Source: Hymenobacter crusticola (GTDB lineage Bacteria; Bacteroidota; Bacteroidia; Cytophagales; Hymenobacteraceae). From it: DNA of 64,000 nucleotides. Numbering within the stretch: position 1 is the first letter of the stretch; the number at the start of each line of letters is the position of its first letter. Positions 53,893 to 63,800 of the stretch are shown in pieces. The stretch lies in assembly GCF_002154225.1 (NCBI RefSeq), contig NZ_MTSE01000017.1, positions 1 to 64,000 on the forward strand, written 5' to 3'. Both the position numbers and the translations under genes were made by a program. The notes beneath the pieces are model-generated. The model was given only the letters and a program-made list of their open reading frames with translations. It ran no database searches and had not been told where the DNA came from.

Positions 53893-54912
53893 TTACTGGT
53901 GCTTAAACCAATGGTCTAGGTATTTTTCGAAATCTTGAGCGTTGAAGTTGGGTGTCTGAAAACGCCCTAGCTGATAAATATCAGAAGATTTGGTAATAGG
54001 TCTTGCAGAGGTGGTAAAAGCAGCGTGAAATCCTATAGTAGCTGTTACAGCTGTGGTTTGGTTATTGTAATCACCGTAAGGGTAAGCTACTAAGTTTATT
54101 TCTTGACCGCTAGCTTGAGTTAAATACTGCATGCTCGCGCATAATTCTTGCGTTTGAAATTGCGATGTATGGCTGCTTAGCGCTGGGTGAGTAAGCGTGT
54201 GCGCACCTAGCGTAAAAAGCTTATTACGACTCAAATCGCGTAAGTGGTGCAGAGTCATACTTCGGTGGTTCGGTCGAGCTGAAGCGGCTACACCTGCCCA
54301 CGTTCGAATATGGTGAAGGTGCTCCTGTTGGGTGGCGTAGGGCAATGGCTTTAATAACTGCCATATTTCATAAAATAAGGTAGCTCGTTGGGATGGTGGC
54401 GGCATGGAAACTGCTTTCCATTGATAGTGCTTTTGTTGTAATTCGGGAGTTAAGTGTTGCTCAGCGCTAAGATCAAATGCTAGCTTGCAGTCGCTGATAA
54501 TATAAGAGAACAAGCTAGGTAAGGGGTTTACACACAAGAAGATATACTCTAATACGTCCCACCAGAATTCCTGGTCCTGATCAATCGTGGCGGTAGCAAT
54601 AAAGAAGGTGGCGGGCAATTGATATTGCTCTAATAGCGGCTTGGCAGCTAGATAATTATCCGCATAGCCATCATCAAATGTAATGGCAATGCTACGCTTC
54701 GGTAGCGTTTTCCTTCGCAGGTTTTGTATTAGTTCCGCAACCGGCATAACGTTGCCAAACTGCTTTAGCAGTTGTAAATGCTGCTCAAAATGGGTTGGTG
54801 TAACTGCTAAGTCCCAAACATCAGATTCTAGGTCTGCTACACGATGATACATTAGCACGAGGGCTTTGTGCTCAAAATGGTTGCGGATACCGCGGGCGAT
54901 ACGCTTAAGCAA
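53893..54912 (-). CDS. Polysaccharide deacetylase (NodB-type)
   Basis: A 339-residue enzyme with the NodB motif IAITFDDGYADN (Asp80, Asp81) and the metal-site HTLTHPALSSH segment near residues 227-237. YPYGDYNNQT provides a further conserved block. It probably removes acetyl from N-acetylated sugars of the surface glycan. No signal peptide is obvious. The start codon is TTG 54912, since the first in-frame ATG would cut into the domain (LVLMYHRVAD). It overlaps the upstream gene by 8 bases and is the last gene of the minus-strand operon. Confidence 0.9.
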   Translation of the reverse strand: MLKRIARGIRNHFEHKALVLMYHRVADLESDVWDLAVTPTHFEQHLQLLKQFGNVMPVAELIQNLRRKTLPKRSIAITFDDGYADNYLAAKPLLEQYQLPATFFIATATIDQDQEFWWDVLEYIFLCVNPLPSLFSYIISDCKLAFDLSAEQHLTPELQQKHYQWKAVSMPPPSQRATLFYEIWQLLKPLPYATQQEHLHHIRTWAGVAASARPNHRSMTLHHLRDLSRNKLFTLGAHTLTHPALSSHTSQFQTQELCASMQYLTQASGQEINLVAYPYGDYNNQTTAVTATIGFHAAFTTSARPITKSSDIYQLGRFQTPNFNAQDFEKYLDHWFKHQ

Positions 54913-56524
54913 GACTTGAATGCTTTACTGCTTTTACGGCGTTAATTACTTGGAACTGGGGGTCATAATAGTTTAGTTCGCTTGGGCTTACTTCAGGCAG
55001 GCCCATTCCGTATAAGAAAGCCGAGGCAACACTCACGTTGCCAAAAGAATTTACTTCAAAACTTCCTGCGGCAAATATTTCTGTCATGAGCCGGTGCAAG
55101 GCTTGGGCGCTAAAAGACCAATACCATATATTCTGACATTTTCCTTTATCAATAGGAGATAAGCCCGGAACTGTAAGAAGTAAAACGCCACCCGGTTTTA
55201 AGATTCGATAGCAAGTTTGTAAAGCACTTTTAAAGTCATAAATCAAGTGCAGTGTTTGCGTAATGATGAGACAATCGAAGGTATTATCGGGTATTTGAGG
55301 AGCCGCACTCAAATCACCGATGAACGTTGCCTTGGAATTATCTGATTCGATATCTAAAATATCGCTCTGTGCTACTTTCCCTTTTCCATATTTACTAGTG
55401 TATTCGTTGTCCACTATCTCTAGCACGCGGCCTTGAATACTACCGGCCGCCTTCTGTAGAAATAATTCTATATAGTATCGGTCTATGGGGCCGCCTCTGT
55501 CATAACCGAATTCATTACTGAAAGGCGATAACTGCTTGAAGCTCCCCCGAGCTACTTCCCCAATTCCGGGGGCACTCTTCTGAAGTATACCTGCTTGACG
55601 CAATAATTGCTTGCCAAGTGATACCAAATTATTTTTAACAGTTCTTTGCAAGGTTCTATACGTAAGGTGTGCTGCGTAATTAAAGCCTAGTGATGGAGAC
55701 TTACTTAGTAAAAAGAAAAGTGCTTCTTTGGAGTAGGGAGTTGGTTTGCAAACTAGCGAGTAGTGTAATAAACCACAATAATAGTTATTCCAAAAACGTG
55801 TGCCAGTTCGGTAAGCTTGCTGTTCCTCTTTGCTTTGCAGCGCTTCTTTCTGCTTGCTCAATACAGATAAAGCACTTGCCAGCATCGTAGGTATCTTGGT
55901 GGACATAGCGGCGCTATGAATACGGTAGTTTGCTATTTGCTGCTGATGTTGAACAACAGGGTAGCTTTTAGTGATTTTTAAGTATAAATCGTAATCTTCA
56001 CAGCTAGTCAAGGAGCAGTCGTACACAAATTCCTGGAAGACCCAACGTGCGAACATGACAGCGGCAATCATAGCGATATAGTTGCCCTGAGCTAGTAAAG
56101 TTTGATAAGGATTTTCGGCAATAGGAATTATTCTTTCTATTCGTGTTGAATTATCATAAATAAATGCATGGCTGCCGGCTACAAATGCCGCCTTAGGTTG
56201 CTGTTGTAGATGCTGCGTATTAATAGTAATAGCGTCTGGCAGTAGCCAATCGTCAGCATCTAAGAAAATGAGGTATTCTCCCTGGCTTTCGCGGATGCCT
56301 GTATTCCGAGCGGCTGATAAACCTAGGTTTTCCTGATAAACATAAATAACCTCGGGATAGTGAGAAGCAACCTCCCGGGTTGTGTCAGTAGAGCCATCAT
56401 CCACTACAATTATTTCCTTGTTTGAATAGGATTGCCCGAGCACGCTTTCAATAGCTTCCGCTAAGAAACACCCATAGTTATAGCATGGAATAATTACCGA
56501 AACTAAAGGAATCGTAGTGGGCAT
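54905..56524 (-). CDS. Fusion of a family 2 glycosyltransferase and a SAM methyltransferase
   Basis: A 539-residue protein. The N-terminal GT2 domain (about 1-230) has VSVIIPCYNYG, VVDDGSTD (40-47) and metal-site FLDADDW (87-93). A linker and hydrophobic part follow. A methyltransferase-like domain covers about 345-520, with GRVLEIVDNEY (365-375) in place of the usual GxGxG motif, then DCLIITQTLHLIYD and RILKPGGVLL. The glycosyltransferase would add a sugar and the methyltransferase a methyl group, possibly at the chain end. The gene lies between Wzt and the deacetylase, which makes a chain-capping role worth testing. The overlaps and short gaps show co-transcription. Confidence 0.88.
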   Translation of the reverse strand: MPTTIPLVSVIIPCYNYGCFLAEAIESVLGQSYSNKEIIVVDDGSTDTTREVASHYPEVIYVYQENLGLSAARNTGIRESQGEYLIFLDADDWLLPDAITINTQHLQQQPKAAFVAGSHAFIYDNSTRIERIIPIAENPYQTLLAQGNYIAMIAAVMFARWVFQEFVYDCSLTSCEDYDLYLKITKSYPVVQHQQQIANYRIHSAAMSTKIPTMLASALSVLSKQKEALQSKEEQQAYRTGTRFWNNYYCGLLHYSLVCKPTPYSKEALFFLLSKSPSLGFNYAAHLTYRTLQRTVKNNLVSLGKQLLRQAGILQKSAPGIGEVARGSFKQLSPFSNEFGYDRGGPIDRYYIELFLQKAAGSIQGRVLEIVDNEYTSKYGKGKVAQSDILDIESDNSKATFIGDLSAAPQIPDNTFDCLIITQTLHLIYDFKSALQTCYRILKPGGVLLLTVPGLSPIDKGKCQNIWYWSFSAQALHRLMTEIFAAGSFEVNSFGNVSVASAFLYGMGLPEVSPSELNYYDPQFQVINAVKAVKHSSLA

Positions 56525-56530
56525 GGCTTA

Positions 56531-57808
56531 TTACTGAAGCATTAGTTCAGTTTGTGGCTGCGTGAGTCGGAAGGGAAAAGATGGGCGCACTGCTCCCCAC
56601 CACTTGCCGTACCATTTTATGTCGCCACGATAATCTTCTAAGTCAAAAGCTAGGCATTCTTCATAATCAAAGAGCGATGTAGTAGTGTCTCTTACTACAT
56701 AGAGTGAAATGTAATAAGAACCGTCGTTGAGAAAATTACCTGGAATGGTGCACTCGCCCGCGACGAGGCCTTTTTGACAAACTCTAGTGGCAGAGGGTAC
56801 ATCAAAAATGCATTCGCCGCCATAAGAAAAAAGCACCAGGTTAATACTGATGAGTGCATCTTCTGTGAAGTTCCAGAACTGAAACTTCACCGTGAGTGGC
56901 GTGCGAATATCAAGTGGTGCATTAGGTTCAAGCAGTTGCGGAACAAGCTCTACTTCCTTAAAACGAATGGCATTGTTACCGGGAGCATCGGCTGGCTTTT
57001 CCCAACTTTGCTTGAGCTTGAACTGTTGCGCGTGAGCTAGGTATTGGTTGACAACGGTATCAACGGCGCCAATCGTCTGCACTTTGCCTTGTTGTAACCA
57101 AACACCTTTGTCGCACAGATTGGTCACGGCCTGCATGCTATGGCTCACAAACAGGATAGTACGGCCAGCGCTTTGTGAAACCTCACGCATTTTGCCTAAA
57201 CACTTCTTCTGAAATTCGGCATCTCCCACCGCCAGCACTTCATCAAGGATGAGAATATCAGGTTCTAAGTGGGCGGCTACGGCAAAGGCAAGGCGTACAT
57301 ACATGCCAGAGGAATAGCGCTTTACGGGAGTATCAATGAACTTCTCAATACCCGAAAAGGCTACTATCTCATCAAACTTTAGGCGAATCTCGGCTTTGCT
57401 CATCCCGAGAATGTAGCCACTCAGAAAGATGTTTTCGCGCCCGGTGAGCTCAGGCTGAAATCCGGTACCTACCTCCAACAAGCTGCTGATGCTGCCTCGC
57501 CCGCGCACCGTGCCGTGAGTGGGACGAACAATGCGGGAGATTACCTTTAGTAAGGTGGACTTCCCGGCGCCATTGTTGCCGATAATACCCCATACCTCGC
57601 CGGCCCGCACATCGAAGCTCACGTCTTGCAGGGCCCAGAGTGCCTGGTTTGGCGCGGTGGTCGAGTCTAATTGGAAGAAAGGATCCTCCTTCTTGCGAAT
57701 AGTAGTCGTCCACCAGCGCTGTAGATCTTGCCGCAACGATCCGGTGCCAATCGTACCTAGCCTATAAAGCTTCGAAAGCTTTTCTATTTGAATAACTACT
57801 TCGCTCAT
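56531..57808 (-). CDS. wzt: ABC transporter ATP-binding protein for polysaccharide export (Wzt, with C-terminal domain)
   Basis: A 425-residue ATPase of the ABC-2 glycan exporter group. Its Walker A is GNNGAGKST (77-85), the signature is RYSSGMYVRLA (164-174), Walker B is DILILDEV and the H-loop is LFVSHSM. After about residue 265 there is an extra beta-rich domain (about 270-420; GECIFDVPSATRV, GSYYISLYVV). It matches the C-terminal domain of long Wzt proteins that recognise the terminal modification of the glycan before export. It pairs with the permease gene directly upstream, 6 bases away, and is followed by the GT-methyltransferase fusion. Confidence 0.92.
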   Translation of the reverse strand: MSEVVIQIEKLSKLYRLGTIGTGSLRQDLQRWWTTTIRKKEDPFFQLDSTTAPNQALWALQDVSFDVRAGEVWGIIGNNGAGKSTLLKVISRIVRPTHGTVRGRGSISSLLEVGTGFQPELTGRENIFLSGYILGMSKAEIRLKFDEIVAFSGIEKFIDTPVKRYSSGMYVRLAFAVAAHLEPDILILDEVLAVGDAEFQKKCLGKMREVSQSAGRTILFVSHSMQAVTNLCDKGVWLQQGKVQTIGAVDTVVNQYLAHAQQFKLKQSWEKPADAPGNNAIRFKEVELVPQLLEPNAPLDIRTPLTVKFQFWNFTEDALISINLVLFSYGGECIFDVPSATRVCQKGLVAGECTIPGNFLNDGSYYISLYVVRDTTTSLFDYEECLAFDLEDYRGDIKWYGKWWGAVRPSFPFRLTQPQTELMLQ

Positions 57809-57814
57809 AAGCTT

Positions 57815-58672
57815 CTAGGCTACATCAATTAACTTATCTCCCTGCTTGTTAAAGATCAGGAGGGCGGCTACTAGCAGCGTTAGGGTGAAGAGGGTGCTAT
57901 AGAGAAGTTGCCCCGGCGTAACCGTACCTTGGCCGAGTAGGGCCCAGCGGAAGAGTTCGAACAACGGGGTCAGCGGGTTGAGCTCCACCACCCAGCGCCA
58001 CTTTGCGGCCACATATTGAACCGGATAGATTACAGGTGTCAGGAACATGAGCAACCGCACCCCTAGGCCTACTACAAATTTGACATCTCGGTACTTACCC
58101 GTAAGTACCGAAAAGAGAAGCCCTAGCCCGAGGCTTTGCATGCCGAGTAATATAACAGCAAAGGGAATAGCTAATAGCCAACTAATGGATGGACCATGCC
58201 AAGAGGTAAAAAGTAGGTAATAAGCCCACACCAACAACAGGAATAGAAATTGGATAACAAAGCTGATCAGGAAGCCGCTAAGCTGAGCAAACGGCATGAT
58301 AAGGCGGGGGAAGTACACCTTGTTGAACAGATGGGCATTATCCCGGAAAGTAGAGGAGGTGCCCGTAAAAGAATCATTAAATAGATTCCAGAGGACGACT
58401 CCAGCGAGATAAAACAGCACAACTGGTACCTGCCCGGTGGAAATTCCGATGACTTTCCCAAACACCAACACGTAAGTAAGCATGGTCGTGATGGGTTGCA
58501 GCAGCACCCAAAGCGGACCTAGGATAGTTTGTTGATACCCTAAGAGAAAATCACGTCTGACCAAGCCAATCAGTAAGTGACGGTACGACCAAAGTTCTTG
58601 CGGACTGGAGCCCCACCAACTAGTTTGAGCTTTGATTTCCCAATCCCATTTTCTATCAGTACTTAGTGCCAT
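57815..58672 (-). CDS. wzm: ABC-2 type polysaccharide export permease (Wzm)
   Basis: A 285-residue inner-membrane protein with six predicted helices. The N-terminal cytoplasmic part has SPQELWSYRHLLIGLVRRDFLLGY, a hallmark of the family, followed by QTILGPLWVLLQPITTML and later VGLGVRLLMFLTPVIYPV and LNPLTPLFELFRWALLG. It should form the channel for export of a complete, lipid-linked glycan driven by the Wzt ATPase. It lies between the GT2 gene upstream (12-base gap) and Wzt (6-base gap). Confidence 0.93.
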   Translation of the reverse strand: MALSTDRKWDWEIKAQTSWWGSSPQELWSYRHLLIGLVRRDFLLGYQQTILGPLWVLLQPITTMLTYVLVFGKVIGISTGQVPVVLFYLAGVVLWNLFNDSFTGTSSTFRDNAHLFNKVYFPRLIMPFAQLSGFLISFVIQFLFLLLVWAYYLLFTSWHGPSISWLLAIPFAVILLGMQSLGLGLLFSVLTGKYRDVKFVVGLGVRLLMFLTPVIYPVQYVAAKWRWVVELNPLTPLFELFRWALLGQGTVTPGQLLYSTLFTLTLLVAALLIFNKQGDKLIDVA

Positions 58673-58684
58673 TTAGTAGTCTTC

Positions 58685-59761
58685 CTAATGGGTAGAGCCG
58701 AACAAGTGCCTGACCTTGTGTTGCTTCTTGCTTGTGTCTTCTGTGAAATATTTCGTGAAGCCTCCATTTAGCAGCATTTTCAAGTAAAGCTTCAGTACTA
58801 GATAAAGTACTTCGGGGTCTTTGCTCAACCGCAAGGCACCTTTGGCTTGTATGAGGGCTGACTCTAGCTCCGTGGTGTACAAGGCGTTTGCCATGGAAAT
58901 ACAGTAGAAGGCGTAATGACGTGAGGCCTTCTGCCTGATTCTCTTTCGCTGATCGGAGGGCAGGTACCCTTGAATAATATCGCAGACTTTAATAATGTCC
59001 CGCACATTCTGCCCATTCCGCACCGACCTGTGCGTGATGCTAGTGTTATTTAGATATCGGTAATGCGCTAGGCATTCAGGCGAATAGGCAATTGGGTAGT
59101 GGGCAGCGATGCGCGTCCACATCTCCCAGTCTTCGCCATAATGCACGGCGAAAAATCCTCCTAGGTGTTCGTAAACCTTTCGCTTAACAACGATGGCGGG
59201 AGTTTCAAGCTGCTGGCATTCCGCTATTGTCAACAGAAAATTCTTCAACACGCCCGGCTTGCTTGCGAGCGGTGTACGGGCTACCACTTCCTTTTGGCCG
59301 GCAAAGAGGTTGCCTGTATTCGTAAAGGCTGCGCCTGCTTCAGGGTACTCACGAAAGAGCCGTTCTATTTCGCTATAAAAGCCTGGCGCTACTAGGTCGT
59401 CGCCATGCAGGATATGTATCCATTGGCCCGTTGAGCGATTCAGGCACATTTCAAAATTGCGCAGGCTGCCTAGGTTCTTTTCCTGCTGATAATATTCCAC
59501 GCGGTTTTTGCCTATGGCTTGGACCAAAGCCCGAACATCCCCGTCGGTGCTACAATCGTCAACGACGGCAATCTGCATGTACTCTGGCCCTGGATCTTGG
59601 GCTAGCACACTGGCCAAGGTTTCCGGTAAATAGGAAAGGCAGTTGTAAGTTGGAATCATAACCGACCACAGAGGACGGTTACGTGAGTGCGCAACAGGAG
59701 GAATTACAGGCGGGGTGCTAGGTACACGCTCGGCTATAGTAGTAGTGTCCTCGGCAAACAT
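58685..59761 (-). CDS. Glycosyltransferase family 2
   Basis: A 358-residue GT-A enzyme. WSVMIPTYNCLSYLPETL starts the catalytic domain (about 32-49), followed by VVDDCSTDGDV and the metal-site HILHGDDLVAP. The region GEDWEMWTRIAAHYPIAY holds the catalytic-type acid. It is the first gene of the minus-strand operon with the ABC exporter, so it probably builds the glycan exported by Wzm/Wzt. The upstream region is an AT-rich gap of 1 kb. Confidence 0.9.
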   Translation of the reverse strand: MFAEDTTTIAERVPSTPPVIPPVAHSRNRPLWSVMIPTYNCLSYLPETLASVLAQDPGPEYMQIAVVDDCSTDGDVRALVQAIGKNRVEYYQQEKNLGSLRNFEMCLNRSTGQWIHILHGDDLVAPGFYSEIERLFREYPEAGAAFTNTGNLFAGQKEVVARTPLASKPGVLKNFLLTIAECQQLETPAIVVKRKVYEHLGGFFAVHYGEDWEMWTRIAAHYPIAYSPECLAHYRYLNNTSITHRSVRNGQNVRDIIKVCDIIQGYLPSDQRKRIRQKASRHYAFYCISMANALYTTELESALIQAKGALRLSKDPEVLYLVLKLYLKMLLNGGFTKYFTEDTSKKQHKVRHLFGSTH

Positions 59762-60810
59762 CTTTCTCTTAATTGATAAAGCTTAAGTGGAGATAGTAGC
59801 TGTCAGGAACTAAGATTACCCTTTATAACCGACGAGCATCGGGCGCGTTGCGCAACAGTCAAAATCTTCTTTATACCTAAATGCAGCAGTGAAATTATGC
59901 ATTTTATGCAATAAAATCTAAGAAACAGATTAAAATATGCAGTAGCTATTGTCCTAAGAGGTAGCGAGAACCAGGATCAGCGCAGTAGCTAAGCAAGAAC
60001 AAATCTTATACAATGCACAACCTCTCACTACACCTACATTAAGTAGTATAGCTGACAGCTCATCATTAAATATCATCCTGCCAATAATTAATTATGGTCT
60101 CCAATTGCCTAGATATATAGTAGGGTGTAGCGATATTTAGGTGGTATTCGTATTTAAAAAGTTACATAATGCTCTTGCTACCGACGAAAGTGAGTGGGTA
60201 ACTTTGATTGTCTAGGTGTAAATATTTCTGTTTACTATTACTTGCCGTTGTTAATGGAAAAGTATAATTAAAAATAGTTTTCATATTTATAATAAATCTT
60301 ATGATTTTGTATATACGTTATTGTCTTTTATGGGCGATTGACTTGTATATTGTCTTGAATTATAAGAGCTTATGGTTGAAATATTCTTCTATTTTAGAAA
60401 ATAAAGAAGAACTTAGTTGAATCTTACATTTCGAGGAATGATATTTATTCCTTCAAGAAAAATCGGTGTTCTTATCTATTGAATGAATAAGTTCAATAAG
60501 AGGTAACGTACTGTTGAGTTTAGTGCCTGTGAAAAGTAGAAATTGCTCTTAGGTTTTTTATCTAAGGCAGGAGGAATATGCAACAACGGCATAAAATTGA
60601 TTCCTCGTTTAATGCAAACAGCGATATATGTTTCAAATTAGTACCCCCGTACTCCACCGCAGACTGCAGAATCTGAAGCGAACGAAGAGCTACACGGCTG
60701 TAGTAAACTGCCTTTATCCCTGCGCAGACTTCTGTTATGAGAAAAGCTACCATACTAGTAGCTCGTTCAGCCAGCAACTAGTCACACAATCCAGTGCACG
60801 AGTAGGTGGT
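59762..60810. other. Long intergenic region between the polysaccharide locus and the large secreted protein
   Basis: About 1050 bases, very AT-rich between 59.9 and 60.6 kb. No convincing gene, repeat or motif is seen. The reading frame of the downstream gene is open back to ATG 60628, but the encoded extension has no domain. The region should contain the promoter of the minus-strand operon and that of the downstream gene. Confidence 0.45.
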
Positions 60811-63800
60811 TTGCGCAGACTACCTGCTCTCGCTCTTTCGCTATTACTGCTGTGTTTCGCTCTACCTATTTTGGTAAAAGGGCAGTCGGCGCACCAACTT
60901 CCCTTTTCATTCTCTCTACCTAATGCTGCTACAACGAGCGCTGGGGTCTTTACCAGTGAGGGAATACTGGTAAAAACGCTTTGGAGCGGCGTGAAATACG
61001 AGGCGGGTACACACAAAGGTGTGTGGGATGGCATAAACGATCAGGGCCACTTAAGTAGCGACGGACGCTACCAAGTGAAAGTGGTTTCCAACAACGTGCA
61101 GTATGAGTGGGAGGGGGTACTGGGCAACACCTCGCAGAACTTCTCCGGCCCCACGGTGCACCACGCGAATGAGCCTATCACTAGCATGGCCGTGACGGGA
61201 AACACCGCTTACTACGCGGTAGGGTACACCGAAGGCGCGGTTACTCGCTTAAAGTTTGATACTGCCAATCCGCAAGTAAAAACTAATGCTTCAGCCGGCG
61301 ATGGTCAGTCGGTTCGTTTTGTGGCTACCGACGGCAACCGGGTGTACTGGGGCGGGCAAAGTGACGAAATCAACAGCTTTATCAGTGCCAGCAAGGTGGC
61401 AGATGATACCGATTACCTGTTTGAAAAGGGCGTAGGAGTGCAGACCCTGAAGGGATATTATAAAAGCGGCATCAACGTAGTAAACTCGTTGCTCACTGGC
61501 ATGGCTGTGCAGAAAGACGGTAACTATCTGTTTGCCGCTCATAAGAGCTTAAACCAAATCCGGACGCTCAATAAAGGTACGGGCGAATTGGTACAGACGT
61601 TGGCTGTTACCAATGTGCGGGAGCTAGCTCTTAGTGGCGATAACAGTCTGTGGGTGACCTACGACAACACGACCATTGAGAAGTTCGCCATCAACCCAGA
61701 TGGTACCCTGACGGCCACGGGCATTCGCCTCGACGGCTTGCTGGAACCCCTGGCCATTAGTTGTTCCCCCGATGGTAACACCGTGGCTGTAATTGACGCG
61801 GGGGCTAACCAACAAGTAAAGGGGTTTGATACTGCCACCGGCGCCCTGCGCTGGACCCTAGGTCAGGCCGGGGGCTACGCCACCGACCCCAACGTAGCCG
61901 ATGATAAGTTTTACTTTGCTAACACCAAGGTTTTTAAGCAGGAAGACATTGGCTACGGGGCAGGCGTGCCATATTTATGCTACCAGCCAGATGGCAGCTT
62001 TTGGGTGGGTGATTGTGGCAACCTTCGCTCCCAACACTTTGCAGCCAATCTTACTTTCCTGAACACTCTTCAGTACATTGGTTACTTCTACTCGGCCGTC
62101 GCAGACATCAACGACCCGACACGGGTGTTTGCCAACTACCTGGAGTTCAAGGTCGATTATTCGAAGCCTCTCGCGCCTGATAATGGCTCTTGGAAATTCG
62201 TGCGAAACTGGAGCAAGGGCATAAAGCCGGAATTCGATGATCAGTTCCGGCGGTTCAAGTCGGTCACTACCTTGTCGAACGGCAGAACGTATGCCCTGGC
62301 CCTGCACCTCACCGACCGCTTCCGCTACCACATCGTAGAGCTTCCCCCGAGTGGGCAGCTGCGCTTTACGGGAATTGAAACGCCCACAAACAACTACGAG
62401 CTTTTTTCAGATGGTTCTTTGTGGTCGATCGGAACCAATGAGCTGGGAAAACCTGGAACCTGGAAAAAGCGCGCACTCCTAGGTTTTGACAGCAATAACA
62501 ATCCGCAGTGGGGCGAGGACGAACTCGTTGCAACGACCCCGCCTACCACGGAGCAAGACCCACTGACTATCGACGGCTATATCCAGCGCAATCAGGTAAC
62601 CACCACCAATGTTATAGGCACATTCAACCTAGATATTCCGTCGGGCACTAATACCCGTGGGGCGGGCTGGCACCTGGGCGGCGTGAAGGCGGGCACCAGC
62701 CAGTGGCAGTGGAAGACGTCGCCGAGCACCGCCAAAACCTACAGCGGGCCCTATCCGGCCACTGGAGCCTACGATATTGGCAACTACGTAATTTACGGTG
62801 GTACTTTCTCGCAGGCTGTAGACCGGAGCTTCTTCTGGGGCTACCGGGGCGAGTTCTGGCAGGGCGGCCAAACCAACAAGTACAACCATTATCTAGATAA
62901 TGGCCTCTTTGTAGGACAGTTCGGCGAGGTGCGCTACGCCGGAGGGCCCCGCGACGAAGCAGGCGCAGGAATGGCTGGCAACGCCACGTCCGGTACGTTC
63001 GTGAAAGTAGGCGACGATATCTACCTGTACCATTGTGATGAAAATGCGCATGGAGGAATACACCGCTGGAAGATAAGCGGCCTGAACACCATTCAGGAGC
63101 AGGTGGCGGCTACGGTAACACTGACCAGCGAGCATGGGCTAGCGCAGCAACGCTTCGCCAGTGACGACCTCAACAACGCCAACCTAACCAACTCGCAGCA
63201 GGTGGAAACCTTGCAGCTAGCCGACCAAAGCAGCTCAGTGCGCTGGACGGGCTTTGTACAACCGGCTTATTCCGAAGACTACGCTTTTCACGTGGCGGCC
63301 AACCAGAAAGTAAGAGTATGGATAAACGATAAGCTAGCAATTGACCAATGGACAAATGCCGCGCCCGCCGAGTTTGCGAGTGCGCCCGTTTCCTTAGTCG
63401 CCGGCGAACGGGCTGCTCTGCGCGTAGAAATCAATAAAGGCAGCGCGGCGCTTTCTTGGTCAAGCCTAAGTCAAGAAAAACAGTTAATTCCGGCCACCAG
63501 CCTCTACACTGCGTCGTTGCCGGATGATAGCAACGGCCTGAACCTGCTGGCTGATTTACCGGCAAGCGCACCGCTCGAAAACAACTTGTACGGCTGGACG
63601 CGCAACCCGGCGCAGAACTATGGCGGGGAAGAAGACTACTTTAACCGCTGGTACGTGCGTACCAACGTGCACACGCTCAGTAAGGTAGCTCCCGATATTG
63701 AGGTATACCTCCGCCCAAAACAAGCCAGCACTACCCCAACCCTGACGACTGTTGACCGCTCCCTCGGTGTTCCTACCACAGATATCGACCAGTGGGCGAT

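Noticed and set aside
60628..60810. In-frame ATG extension of the large secreted protein
   Set aside because: The 61 extra residues would precede a standard signal peptide and have no domain, so TTG 60811 is preferred, though the extension cannot be fully excluded.
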